Below are positions 8,303 to 16,074 of a stretch of DNA of 64,000 nt, one piece after another. The notes beneath the pieces were generated by a model that searched no databases, was not told the origin of the DNA, and was given only the letters and a program-made list of their open reading frames with translations. The position numbers and the translations under genes are program-made. The DNA is from JALVDI01 sp039186435 (lineage in GTDB: Bacteria > Myxococcota_A > Polyangia > Polyangiales > Houyiibacteriaceae): the NCBI GenBank assembly GCA_039186435.1, contig JBCDAA010000001.1, positions 5,298 to 69,297 on the forward strand, written 5' to 3'. How positions within the stretch are numbered: position 1 is the stretch's first letter; every line of letters starts with the position of its first letter.

Positions 8303-9435
8303 AGTGGGAAGGACCGCACCTGGGACGACCGCACCTGGGACGACCGCACCTGGGACGACCGCACCTGGGACGGCCGCACCTGGGACGGCCGCACCTGGGA
8401 CGGCCGCACCTGGGACGAGTCTGGGCAGCGGTTGCCATCCTCACCTTTGGCTGCCCACCCACACTATCCCGACCGGAGAGCGGTCCTCATCTGGACTACC
8501 TGGCGCAAGGCGAACGCGAAATGCGCCACGGGCGCTTCGATGCGGCAGCCACGGCGTTTTCGCAGGCCGCCAGCGAGGCCGAACGCCGCGTTGACCGTGA
8601 TGAGGCCCGATATCGGCAGAGTAGGGCACTGCGCGAGGGCGAGCGATTTCACGAAGCGATTGCGATCCTTGATGAAATTGCAGCGACGCGGCCGCCCTCC
8701 CGACGAACGGCGAGAGCGATCTTCGACGCGGCGTTACTGCACGAGCGTCTTGGGGACGAGTCGGAAGCAATCGCTGGATTCGAGCGAGTCGTTCGGCAGC
8801 ACTCAGACGAGGGTCCCGCCGCGCGGGCGCTTCGCCTCTGGTTGTCCAAGCTTCCGCCGGGGAGTGCCCGCCGGCTGACCGAGGTGCTCCATCGAGACCT
8901 CCGCGATACCGACCTCGCGGACGACCTCCTCGCCGCCCGGGCGGAACTCGCACTCGAGGAGGGCGATCGCCAAGGTGCCCGAGGTGCGCTCGAGCAGCTG
9001 GTCGCCGACCACCCGTATCCTCAAGGGCATCGATGGGACGACGCTATCGAGCGACTCGCGCAGATGGATCTTGAAGACGGAGCTCCGGAACAAGCGGTGC
9101 GGCGCCTAAGCGCAATGCTTGAGCGCGCGGAGCAAACCACCATCGTCGGGAGCTACACCCTGCCGGCGTTTCCCCGCGCTCAGCTCGAAATCGCGCGAAT
9201 CTACCGCGACCATTTGGCGGACCCTGAAGCTGCCGAAGACGCCTTCGAGGAGCTTTCTCGAAGATTCCCGGACTCCACACTTCGAGACGACGCAACGGTG
9301 GAGCTTGGCGAAATGCTTCTGGGATCGGGCAGGATCCGACGAGGGTGCGAAATGCTCCGGGATGCCGTCGCTGAGTTTGACGTGGGTTCCGCAAGGCGGC
9401 GCGCGACCGCACGAATCGCTTCGGACTGCGACTAA
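8299..9435 (+). CDS. TPR-type lipoprotein with a repeat-encoded N-terminal extension
   Basis: A 378-residue protein. After MKWEG come seven copies of PHLGR (residues 6-40), then VWAAVAILTFGC, a hydrophobic segment ending in a lipobox (LTFGC). Downstream, TPR-like helix pairs follow (GRFDAAATAFSQAA, ERFHEAIAILDEIA, GDESEAIAGFERVV, ADPEAAEDAFEELSRRFPDS), as in YbgF/BamD-like periplasmic proteins. ATG 8299 overlaps the threonine aldolase stop (ATGA), and no other start lies between the array and the hydrophobic core, so the repeat is probably translated as a long basic n-region of the signal peptide. The function is otherwise unknown; a role as a periplasmic scaffold is a guess. Confidence 0.8.
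   Translation: MKWEGPHLGRPHLGRPHLGRPHLGRPHLGRPHLGRPHLGRVWAAVAILTFGCPPTLSRPESGPHLDYLAQGEREMRHGRFDAAATAFSQAASEAERRVDRDEARYRQSRALREGERFHEAIAILDEIAATRPPSRRTARAIFDAALLHERLGDESEAIAGFERVVRQHSDEGPAARALRLWLSKLPPGSARRLTEVLHRDLRDTDLADDLLAARAELALEEGDRQGARGALEQLVADHPYPQGHRWDDAIERLAQMDLEDGAPEQAVRRLSAMLERAEQTTIVGSYTLPAFPRAQLEIARIYRDHLADPEAAEDAFEELSRRFPDSTLRDDATVELGEMLLGSGRIRRGCEMLRDAVAEFDVGSARRRATARIASDCD
8314..8418. repeat. 15-bp tandem array, seven units, translated as PHLGR
   Basis: Seven near-identical units of CCGCACCTGGGACGR begin at 8314, 8329, 8344, 8359, 8374, 8389 and 8404, differing only at the last base (A or G). Each contains the reverse complement of GTCCCAGGTGCGG. The array sits right after the start codon of the TPR lipoprotein gene and keeps its frame, because the 15-bp unit adds five residues at a time. 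There are no spacers, so it is not a CRISPR array. Confidence 0.95.
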
Positions 9436-9545
9436 GTCGCTCTTTGCTCAAACTGACCTCGCGCTCGCTTGTTCTGGCGACCCCCGCGGCGTTGCTCGCT
9501 TTGAAACAGAGTTCGCGCATTGCGCGCCGAGGCCTGACGAGCAAT

Positions 9546-9914
9546 CTAGAGATCGTCTTCGTCTTCGTCGGTCTCGTCCGCGAGGTCATCGAGGTCGTCG
9601 AGGCGATCATCGTCGCTTTCGTCGTCTTCCTCCATCAGCGTCGGAAATTTGAGCTCCAGGTCGGCGTCCGAGAGCTGGCCTTCGAGAAGTTCGAAGAGCT
9701 CGTCGACGTCGTCGCCGCCCCACTCATCGAGCACCTCGGACACGAATTCATAGATATCGCCCGAGTCGATGTGCCGCTCGATCAGCTCCACCTGATCCTG
9801 CGTAAACACGTCGATCAGGTCCTCCCGGAGAGTCTCCGTGTCGCCGTCATCGATCGCATCCGTCGCGGAAAGTCGGACTTGCCGTACCGCTCGCCTACCA
9901 AGGAAGATTTCCAC
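9546..9914 (-). CDS. Small acidic protein of unknown function
   Basis: A 122-residue protein, probably from a GTG at 9914. The body (DLIDVFTQDQVELIERHIDS, then DIYEFVSEVLDEWGGDDVDE) looks helical with a regular hydrophobic pattern, followed by LELKFPTLMEE and a tail almost wholly Asp/Glu (DLDDLADETDEDEDD). I do not recognise a family. It is convergent with the TPR lipoprotein gene and divergent from the following outer-membrane-type protein. The strongly acidic tail suggests binding to a basic partner or metal, but nothing shows which. The ordered core argues against a chance reading frame. Confidence 0.6.
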   Translation of the reverse strand: MEIFLGRRAVRQVRLSATDAIDDGDTETLREDLIDVFTQDQVELIERHIDSGDIYEFVSEVLDEWGGDDVDELFELLEGQLSDADLELKFPTLMEEDDESDDDRLDDLDDLADETDEDEDDL

Positions 9915-9987
9915 AAGCCACCTGCGCTATTGTTGACCTGGAAGTCCTGAGACGGCGCGAACTATAAGAATGGTGCTTGTGGTGTCA

Positions 9988-10623
9988 ATGCAGTGGTTTC
10001 GACTCGCCCTAGGTGCGGTTTGTCTGCTCGGAATTTCGAGCAGTTCCGCGCCTGTGCGCGCAGACGCCTTCGAGCTTCCCCCGCCGCCCAGTTCCCATCC
10101 GCCGCGGATCGCTGCGGAGTTTCGCTTGGATGTGGTGTTCCCTCTTGACCAAAAGCCCATCTGCCCGAGTGGGAGTCGCTGTGTTTTTGGGGGAGGCGCG
10201 GGTCTGGGGGCGTTGGTCGAGTGGCGGTGGCCCTCTGGTCTAGGGCTCGGCCTTGGGTACGACGCGTGGTTCTTGGACGGGAACGGTGTGCACGAGCTCA
10301 CGACGATGCAGAGCCTCCGAGTCGGGGTTCGTTACCAATTCCTTCGGGATCGACAGACCCATCCATGGATTGGAGCTGCGTTCGGAGGGCTTCTCTTTGG
10401 AGACACGTTCCGCGCCGATGCAGCAGGTGGCCTCGTCGACGTTCAGCTAGGCGTTGAATTCGAGCTCTCCGCGTCCCTCGCGTTCACCATCGGAGCCACT
10501 CTTCGATGGCTCTCAACGACCTCATTTCGGACGTCGAGCGACGGGGTCGAGAGGGCGGAAGGCTTCGGGCCCGTCGGCGCGGCTGCGTTGAGCGTCGGCC
10601 TAGTGCTTCTTCCCTCCACCTGA
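9988..10623 (+). CDS. Predicted outer-membrane beta-barrel-like protein
   Basis: About 211 residues from ATG 9988 (217 if ATG 9970 is used). A signal peptide (MQWFRLALGAVCLLG, with the mature part starting around ADAFELPPPP) precedes alternating strands with aromatic ends: GAGLGALVEWRWPSGLGLGL, GYDAWFLDG, SLRVGVRYQFL, THPWIGAAFGGLLFGD, VDVQLGVEFELSASLAFTIG and a final GAAALSVGLVLL strand. This resembles small eight-stranded OmpA/OmpW-like barrels. No enzymatic motif is visible. It stands alone between a divergent acidic protein and the zinc-ribbon/FHA gene. Confidence 0.65.
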   Translation: MQWFRLALGAVCLLGISSSSAPVRADAFELPPPPSSHPPRIAAEFRLDVVFPLDQKPICPSGSRCVFGGGAGLGALVEWRWPSGLGLGLGYDAWFLDGNGVHELTTMQSLRVGVRYQFLRDRQTHPWIGAAFGGLLFGDTFRADAAGGLVDVQLGVEFELSASLAFTIGATLRWLSTTSFRTSSDGVERAEGFGPVGAAALSVGLVLLPST

Positions 10624-10690
10624 ATGCGAATTCCTTGCAAGATCAACGCTTGACGTAGTCCCGTCCGACGAGGTCCACTTCGCCCTGCGG

Positions 10691-11884
10691 ATGAACTGCC
10701 CGAGCTGCGGCCATGGGAACCCGGCGGGGAGCGTGTTCTGCCAACAGTGCGGGACGCGTCTTCAGGCCCAGGCAAAGCCTAAGGTGACGTGCGGCCGCTG
10801 CGGGGGTGCGAACGAACCGCACATGCGGTTTTGTGTGCACTGCGGGAACGAGCTGAAAGCTCCAGCAGCGGCCTCGCCCGGCGTCCCGGGTGCGGGCGCC
10901 CCAGGTGCAGTCGGACCTGCGGGCGTTCCGAGTGCCGAGCAAGCCTCGGCAGGGCCAGCCGGCGTTTCCGCATCCGTCCCAGGTGCGGCCACCTCACCCG
11001 GGCCGAACGTCCCAGGTGCCGCATCGCCGCATCGGTTGGCACCGACCCCGGTCGGATCCCAGCCAAGCCCCGTTCAGGGGGGGATCGTCTGCTGGCGGTG
11101 TCGTGGCGTGGGGGATGTCGGCTCCGAGTTCTGCAAGTTTTGCGGGGCTCGCTTCGCGGACGCTCCCGCCACGCCGAAGATCACATCACCCGGCCCCCAC
11201 GTCCCGTCGGTTGGGCAAGCCGCGGCGGTCGCGGGTGCCCGTTTGGTCTCGATTCTCAAGGATGGGTCGGACGGAGCCGCGTTCCCACTCCGGGAATCCT
11301 CGGATATCGGCCGGGGCGAGGGGGAGGTCGTGCTCGCCGACGATCCCTATCTCAGCGGCCGCCACGCGCGGGTCCGCCGAGAAAACGGCCAGTGGATCCT
11401 CCGGGATCTCGGAAGCGTCAATGGGGTGTACCTTCGACTTCGGGACCCCGTGGAGCTTCAGGACGGCGACAAAATCCTGATCGGACAGCAAGTCCTTCGG
11501 TTTGAGACCCTTGAGGACGCCGAAATTCCGCTTGGACCCGCCAGTATTCAAGGAGTGCTCGCCTTTGGGACGCCCGAGGTGCCGAGGTATGCGCGTCTGG
11601 TCCAGTACACAACGGAAGGGGTAGGCCGGGACGTACATTACCTGTATCGTGACGAAACCGTGCTGGGACGGGAGAACGGCGACGTTGTCTTTACTGACGA
11701 CCCCTTCCTTTCTCGTCGACACGCGGCCATCACCGTGGACCGAGGTACTCAGCGCGTAACTTTGCGAGATTTGGGCTCCTCGAACGGGACCGCGGTTCGC
11801 CTTCGCAAAGAGTGCCTTCTTCGTGCGGGGGACCAGTTTCGGGTTGGGCGCCACCTCTTTCGCTTCGATGATGGGTCTGGATGA
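10691..11884 (+). CDS. Zinc-ribbon protein with two FHA domains
   Basis: A 397-residue cytosolic protein. Three CxxC...CxxC zinc ribbons lie at residues 3-20, about 34-51 and about 134-151. A Pro/Ala/Gly linker separates the second and third. Two FHA domains follow, roughly 184-275 and 301-392, each with the phosphothreonine-binding set GR, S-R-H and N: GRGEGE/SGRHA/SVNG in the first and GREN/SRRHA/SSNG in the second. FHA domains read phosphothreonine, so this protein probably assembles a kinase-regulated complex. Its stop overlaps the start of the PP2C phosphatase gene by ATGA, a natural pairing of phospho-reader and eraser. The target is unknown. Confidence 0.88.
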   Translation: MNCPSCGHGNPAGSVFCQQCGTRLQAQAKPKVTCGRCGGANEPHMRFCVHCGNELKAPAAASPGVPGAGAPGAVGPAGVPSAEQASAGPAGVSASVPGAATSPGPNVPGAASPHRLAPTPVGSQPSPVQGGIVCWRCRGVGDVGSEFCKFCGARFADAPATPKITSPGPHVPSVGQAAAVAGARLVSILKDGSDGAAFPLRESSDIGRGEGEVVLADDPYLSGRHARVRRENGQWILRDLGSVNGVYLRLRDPVELQDGDKILIGQQVLRFETLEDAEIPLGPASIQGVLAFGTPEVPRYARLVQYTTEGVGRDVHYLYRDETVLGRENGDVVFTDDPFLSRRHAAITVDRGTQRVTLRDLGSSNGTAVRLRKECLLRAGDQFRVGRHLFRFDDGSG

Positions 11885-13941
11885 GCGACTCGGACCAAGA
11901 ACCAGAAGAGACCAAGGAGGACGTCACGGCGACGATGCCCGACGCCCCGGCGGCAAAGCTGCGCGCCGATCTCGCCAAGCTTGGGTCAAAGCCGGCGGCG
12001 ACGAGCACCTCGGGCGACTCGGAAGAGGCCGACTCTGATGACGAGACCACCTCGGACGAGGACACCTCGGGCGACGGCACCTCGGACGACGGCACCTCGG
12101 ACGACTCGGACGACGGCACCTCGGACGACGGCACCTCGGACGACGGCGCCTCGGACGACGGCACCTCGGACGACGGCGCCTCGGACGACGGCACCTCGGA
12201 CGAGAGCACCTCGGACGAGGATGAGGACGACGGCACCTCGGACGAGGATGACGACGGCACCTCGGACGAGCCTGACGACCCGGACGGGACGATCGCGTTT
12301 CGTTACTTCGGGATTACCGACGTTGGTCAGGTTCGAGAGCACAACGAGGACAACTTCGCGGTCGTCGACCTCGAGAGCGGAAAAGCGGTTTGGGGTGGCG
12401 AGGGCGATAGCGCGTCCCCGCCCACCGAAATCATCGCGGGCGACATTGGACCCAAGGGCATCGTCTTTGCCGTTTGTGACGGCATGGGTGGCGCCGCTGC
12501 AGGCGAAGTGGCCAGCCAGATGGCCATCGACACCATCCGGGAGGTCATGCTCGCCTGCGACGCCCCGCGCCATCGGGACGGCTTCGCACATCGGCTGGTC
12601 TACTCCATCGAGGAAGCCGGGAGCCGAATCTTCGGCGCCGCCAAGATGGATCGCAGCCGGCGGGGGATGGGGACGACGGCCACCGTCGCGGGTCTGATCG
12701 ACAAGCTTCTCTTCGTGGGCCAGGTCGGCGATAGCCGCTGCTACGTTCTTCGAAACGGCGAACTCGCGCTCGTCACCAAAGACCAGTCTCTCGTCAATCA
12801 GCTGATCGAAGCCGGGCAGCTCACGGAAGAAGAAGCCGAGGCCTTCGAGCACTCCAACATCATTCTCCAGGCCCTCGGAACAACCGAGGACGTCAGCGTC
12901 GACCTGACCTTCCTGGAACTCCGCCAGGGCGATCGCATCATGCTCTGCTCCGATGGCCTCTCCGGGCTGGTGCATGCGGAGATGATTCGCGAGGTCATGA
13001 GCGAGGGCGACGATCTCGAAGCGATCGCCGTCCGACTGGTGGAGATGGCCAACGCGGGCGGCGGCCACGACAACATTACGTGCGTTGTTGCCGAGCTCGA
13101 TGGCGATGGACTCGCGGCCCCGAGTGGCGCGCCGAAAGCCGTCTACCAGCAGTATCCGCTCCCTCCGATCGACGAGGTGGAGGACGACCTTCCGCGGCGC
13201 GAGCCGACGATCAAAACCGGCGGCCGCAAGCCTGGCGCCGACGTCAAGCACATCCAATACGACCCCGACGACCCCGAGGTGCCCCACTCGCGCTTTCCGT
13301 GGGGAATGCTCGTGGTGGCACTCCTTCTTTTGGGGATCGTGATCGCGGTGGTGGCGTCCTCGTCGAAGCGAACCCCGCCGCCGGAGCCGACCGAGGTGCC
13401 CGAGGGTCCTCCGGTGGTGCAGCCGGTTGAGGTTTGCGTTCGCACCGACGTGGTTGGCGGCGATCTCTTCGTCGACGGCCAGAGCTACGGACCGCTTCGC
13501 GAGGGCGACAGCGTCTGCATCGAGCTTCTTCCCGGAGCGTATCGTTTCGAGGCGCGGGTCGGCGACAGCGCGGCGGCGACGACAACCTTGACCGTTCGGG
13601 AAGGGGTTCCGGCCGACGTGGAGCTGATGCTTCCCGCGGGGGCGCTTCGTGCGGGGGAGGACGCGGGCGCGGACGGTGGGGATGCATCTGCGGAGGAATC
13701 GGAGGTCGAGTCAGACCCGGCCGACGCCGAGGAGCCCGAGGACACTCCGAGCGTCATGACGACACCGCCGACGCGAATGACGGTAATGGCGCCCACGATG
13801 GAATCGGCGATGACGTCGACGATGACATCGACGATGACGACCATGACTTCGGAAATGGCGCCTTCTCCGATGAGCGCGATGAACACGATGGCCGAGGAGA
13901 CGATGGAAGCGTCGATGGCGCCTCCTGCAAACCCGTTCTAG
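11881..13941 (+). CDS. PP2C-family protein phosphatase with acidic repeat, transmembrane and PEGA segments
   Basis: A 686-residue protein. Residues 44-135 are a DNA-repeat-driven acidic tract of TSDDG/ASDDG units. The PP2C domain spans about 142-410 with the metal-binding motifs REHNEDN (Asp157), CDGMGG (199-204), GDSR (283-286), SDGLSG (357-362) and GGHDNIT (394-400) all intact, so it should be an active Mn/Mg-dependent Ser/Thr phosphatase. A single membrane helix (about 475-492) leads to a periplasmic PEGA-like domain (516-585) and a Met/Thr/Ser-rich tail ending PANPF. It is coupled to the FHA protein upstream. A phosphatase signalling across the inner membrane is the simplest reading. Confidence 0.9.
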   Translation: MSDSDQEPEETKEDVTATMPDAPAAKLRADLAKLGSKPAATSTSGDSEEADSDDETTSDEDTSGDGTSDDGTSDDSDDGTSDDGTSDDGASDDGTSDDGASDDGTSDESTSDEDEDDGTSDEDDDGTSDEPDDPDGTIAFRYFGITDVGQVREHNEDNFAVVDLESGKAVWGGEGDSASPPTEIIAGDIGPKGIVFAVCDGMGGAAAGEVASQMAIDTIREVMLACDAPRHRDGFAHRLVYSIEEAGSRIFGAAKMDRSRRGMGTTATVAGLIDKLLFVGQVGDSRCYVLRNGELALVTKDQSLVNQLIEAGQLTEEEAEAFEHSNIILQALGTTEDVSVDLTFLELRQGDRIMLCSDGLSGLVHAEMIREVMSEGDDLEAIAVRLVEMANAGGGHDNITCVVAELDGDGLAAPSGAPKAVYQQYPLPPIDEVEDDLPRREPTIKTGGRKPGADVKHIQYDPDDPEVPHSRFPWGMLVVALLLLGIVIAVVASSSKRTPPPEPTEVPEGPPVVQPVEVCVRTDVVGGDLFVDGQSYGPLREGDSVCIELLPGAYRFEARVGDSAAATTTLTVREGVPADVELMLPAGALRAGEDAGADGGDASAEESEVESDPADAEEPEDTPSVMTTPPTRMTVMAPTMESAMTSTMTSTMTTMTSEMAPSPMSAMNTMAEETMEASMAPPANPF
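12041..12275. repeat. Imperfect 15-bp tandem array translated as TSDDG
   Basis: Units of GACGGCACCTCGGAC recur with small insertions. Exact GCACCTCGGAC cores start at 12077, 12092, 12116, 12131, 12161, 12191, 12206, 12233 and 12257, with GCGCCTCGGAC variants between them. The unit differs from that of the 8314 array at two of 15 positions but is read in another frame, giving TSDDG instead of PHLGR. The array lies inside the N-terminal segment of the PP2C gene and keeps its frame. Confidence 0.9.
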
Positions 13942-13950
13942 GGGCGCCGC

Positions 13951-15219
13951 GTGCGAATCCGGCTAGAGCAGACGTTTGGTGCGCACACGGGTCGGAGCTT
14001 CGCGTTCGATCAGGAGCTGGTTCGCATCGGGCGTATGCCGGACTCAGACGTTGCTTTCGATGCACACGCGGATCTCGATGCGTCGGGCCGTCATGCGGAG
14101 CTACGGCGACAAGGTTCAGCGTGGTCGGTCGTCGATCTCGGCAGTCGGAACGGCACCTGGGTCAATGGGCAGCGTGTGGATCAACGCGTTCTCGCTCACG
14201 GTGACGAACTCGAGTTCGGTCCCGGCGGACCGCGGCTTCGGGTGGAGCTCGTGCCGCCCTCGGTTGTTCCTCCGCCTCCGGGTGCATCGACGCGGGGGGC
14301 GACCCCTGCTGCGGTCGGGGCTGCGACGGGTCCGATGACTCCGTTGCCGGCGGACGCTGCACCCGCCTTCGCCGTGCCGACACCTGCGATTTCTTCCAGT
14401 CATGCGTCGCTGCCCCCAGCGACGCCAACGCCGGGAGCGAAGCAATACGGTCAGCGCACCGTCAACTTCATGATTCAAGACGCGGTCCGAAAGGCGCGCG
14501 CAGGACGGGGGTTAAAAATCGCTGTCGGGGTTCTCGCGGCGCTTCTTGTCCTCGTGCTCGCCGTGTTGGGGGTGCTCGTCCTTCGCGCAGGAGGCGAACG
14601 CCGTGGACCGGATCCGGCGCATGTAACGGCGGCGAACGCCGGCGCGCTTTTTCGCCTCGCAGAAACGAGCGGCGGCGAAACCAATACGTTCTGCACCGCC
14701 TTCGCCGTACGCCGTCAGATTCTCGCGACGACTGCACGGTGTGTTTTGGCCATCGAGGCCCGGCGCGGTGCGGGTTCCACGATCGACGCGCGCGGCGTAG
14801 CGGGCACGACCACGGTGCAGCGGCTTTGGCGTCACCCGAGTTTTGATCCTGCCGCCGCGGGTCCTGATGTCGGACTGGTGGAGATCGAAACGCCCGCGCC
14901 CTCTCTTGTGACGCTTGCAACGCTGGATCGCGTGACTCGGTTGGACACCGGTGATCTCTTGCTCGGCTATGGCTACGGCGCGAGTGAAGTCGCTCGTACC
15001 GTGGAGATGCGCGTCGGCTCGGTCACGACCGATGCGCAAGGACGGCAGATCCAACACGGAAGCGCCGCGGGTGTCGGCGCTCCGGTATTCGACGCGAGCG
15101 GTGCCGTCGTCGGCGTTCACAGCACCGGACCGGGTGAGCCCGGACCTGCCGCACAGGGGGCCGGCTACGTGATCGGCGCGGACGCACTTCTTTCGCTGCT
15201 TGCGGGCCTGGCACCCTAG
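13951..15219 (+). CDS. FHA protein with membrane helix and degenerate trypsin-like domain
   Basis: A 422-residue protein from GTG 13951. The FHA domain (about 1-100) has GRMPDSD, SGRHAEL and SRNGTWVNG. A Pro/Ala-rich linker, one membrane helix (about 188-212) and a C-terminal chymotrypsin-like domain (about 225-420) follow. In that domain the His segment reads TTARCV (Arg263 where TAAHCV has His) and the Ser segment reads AGVGAPVFD (Val375 where GNSGGPV has Ser), while the Asp motif DVGLVEI (Asp306) remains. Two of the three triad residues are gone by this alignment, so it is probably a non-catalytic sensor or adaptor. It follows the PP2C gene by 9 bp. Confidence 0.82.
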   Translation: MRIRLEQTFGAHTGRSFAFDQELVRIGRMPDSDVAFDAHADLDASGRHAELRRQGSAWSVVDLGSRNGTWVNGQRVDQRVLAHGDELEFGPGGPRLRVELVPPSVVPPPPGASTRGATPAAVGAATGPMTPLPADAAPAFAVPTPAISSSHASLPPATPTPGAKQYGQRTVNFMIQDAVRKARAGRGLKIAVGVLAALLVLVLAVLGVLVLRAGGERRGPDPAHVTAANAGALFRLAETSGGETNTFCTAFAVRRQILATTARCVLAIEARRGAGSTIDARGVAGTTTVQRLWRHPSFDPAAAGPDVGLVEIETPAPSLVTLATLDRVTRLDTGDLLLGYGYGASEVARTVEMRVGSVTTDAQGRQIQHGSAAGVGAPVFDASGAVVGVHSTGPGEPGPAAQGAGYVIGADALLSLLAGLAP

Positions 15220-15376
15220 ATAGGCCTGGCCGGCGTTGCTTCGCGAGGGCTGGTATCGTGCAGCGCGATGCGCTCGTTGGCGACGATCGGCGGCTCTCGG
15301 CGCGGGACACGCCCCTCCTCTCAAAACCTCGAACGGGTAGCCGCATGTCGCGCGGAGTTCCGGAGACGGGCTGCTA

Positions 15377-15943
15377 GTGCGCGTGGCTGAGTGGCCCGGA
15401 GCCTCGCGCGTCTGGTGGGTGGCGTGGGCCCTCGCCGTTTCCGCGTTCGCGTGCACCAAGGACCAGTCTGCACCGGTCGTACGCGATCCCTTCATCGCGA
15501 TGCAGGCGGACTTTGCTGATCTCTTGCGGTGGCCGCGCTGGGAGGTTCCCGACATCGGTTCGACCCATGGACATCAGCGCGGGTCGCCCAGCTACATCTA
15601 TGTGCACGGGGAGATTCCCGTGTGGGGCGAGCCGATGCCCATTGGCACCATCCTCGCGAAGAGCGTTCAAGTCGGCGAGCCCACCGAGTGGGAGATCCAC
15701 GCGATGGTGAAACGCGGCGGTGATTTCAACGTTGACGGGTGCGCGCAGTGGGAGTGGTTTGATCTTCGCCTCAACGAGGACCAGGTCCCGGAGATCATCT
15801 GGCGCGGCGAGGGCAATGCCGCCAACCCAGGAGGGTACGGACGCCGCCCCGACGGAACGCCCATCAGCTGCAACGAATGCCACTCGCAGGTGCCCCACAC
15901 GGATTTCGCGTTCGGGCGCGCCCTCTACGGACCGAGCGACTAG
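15377..15943 (+). CDS. Cytochrome P460-like haem lipoprotein
   Basis: A 188-residue exported protein, probably from GTG 15377. Its signal peptide ends in a lipobox-like AFAC (Cys26). The mature part has PIGTILAKSVQVG, HAMVKRGGDFNVD and QWEWFDLR, and a single haem-c site CNECH (165-169) near the end followed by VPHTDFAFG. This order (beta strands, MVKR with a candidate cross-link lysine Lys112, then C-terminal CxxCH and D-F/V-F) matches the cytochrome P460 fold. P460 proteins oxidise hydroxylamine or nitric oxide, or act as cytochrome c'-beta gas binders. Which applies here is not decidable. The nearest upstream gene ends 157 bp before it, and I see nothing notable in that gap. Confidence 0.72.
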   Translation: MRVAEWPGASRVWWVAWALAVSAFACTKDQSAPVVRDPFIAMQADFADLLRWPRWEVPDIGSTHGHQRGSPSYIYVHGEIPVWGEPMPIGTILAKSVQVGEPTEWEIHAMVKRGGDFNVDGCAQWEWFDLRLNEDQVPEIIWRGEGNAANPGGYGRRPDGTPISCNECHSQVPHTDFAFGRALYGPSD

Positions 15944-15969
15944 AGCTCATCTAGGACGCCGCGGTTGCT

Positions 15970-15998
15970 CTCGAAGTTCACGTGCGTTGCACTTCGAG
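15970..15998. terminator. Inverted repeat after the P460-like gene, possible terminator
   Basis: CTCGAAGT (15970-15977) and ACTTCGAG (15991-15998) form a perfect 8-bp stem with a 13-nt loop, 26 nt after the stop at 15943 and 76 nt before the next gene. No U-run follows, so it would not be a classic intrinsic terminator. It could also act as an operator for the RHS gene. Confidence 0.3.
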
Positions 15999-16074
15999 GG
16001 CACTCCCCTGACTCTTCCACCCGCGATTCTTCGGGAAACGGTGCGGATCGTGTCTTGCAGTCTGCTTGGGCAGG

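Larger units (their letters stand above)
82..12267. repeat. Dispersed 11-bp motif GTCCSAGGTGC, clustered in the first 12.3 kb
   Basis: Exact copies of GTCC[C/G]AGGTGC on either strand were found by eye at 82, 395, 1233, 1940, 2036, 2441, 4471, 4544, 4562, 4598, 5508, 7236, 9731, 10976 and 11009. There are seven tandem copies at 8314-8418 and nine within 12077-12267. Near-copies lie at 4580 and 4703. Elsewhere in the window I found only 31218, 31331 and 46422. Most are followed by G, giving GTCCSAGGTGCG. The copies lie in both orientations, in genes and between genes, and in different reading frames, so the conservation is at DNA level. The function is unknown. Confidence 0.75.

Noticed and set aside
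8314..8418. Possible CRISPR array
   Set aside because: Units are 15 bp, contiguous and without spacers, and no cas genes are near. The same holds for the 4544, 12041 and 48487 arrays.
10691..15219. Part of a type VI secretion cluster because of FHA and PP2C genes
   Set aside because: No Tss proteins, kinase PpkA or effector genes are present, and the FHA proteins have different architectures.
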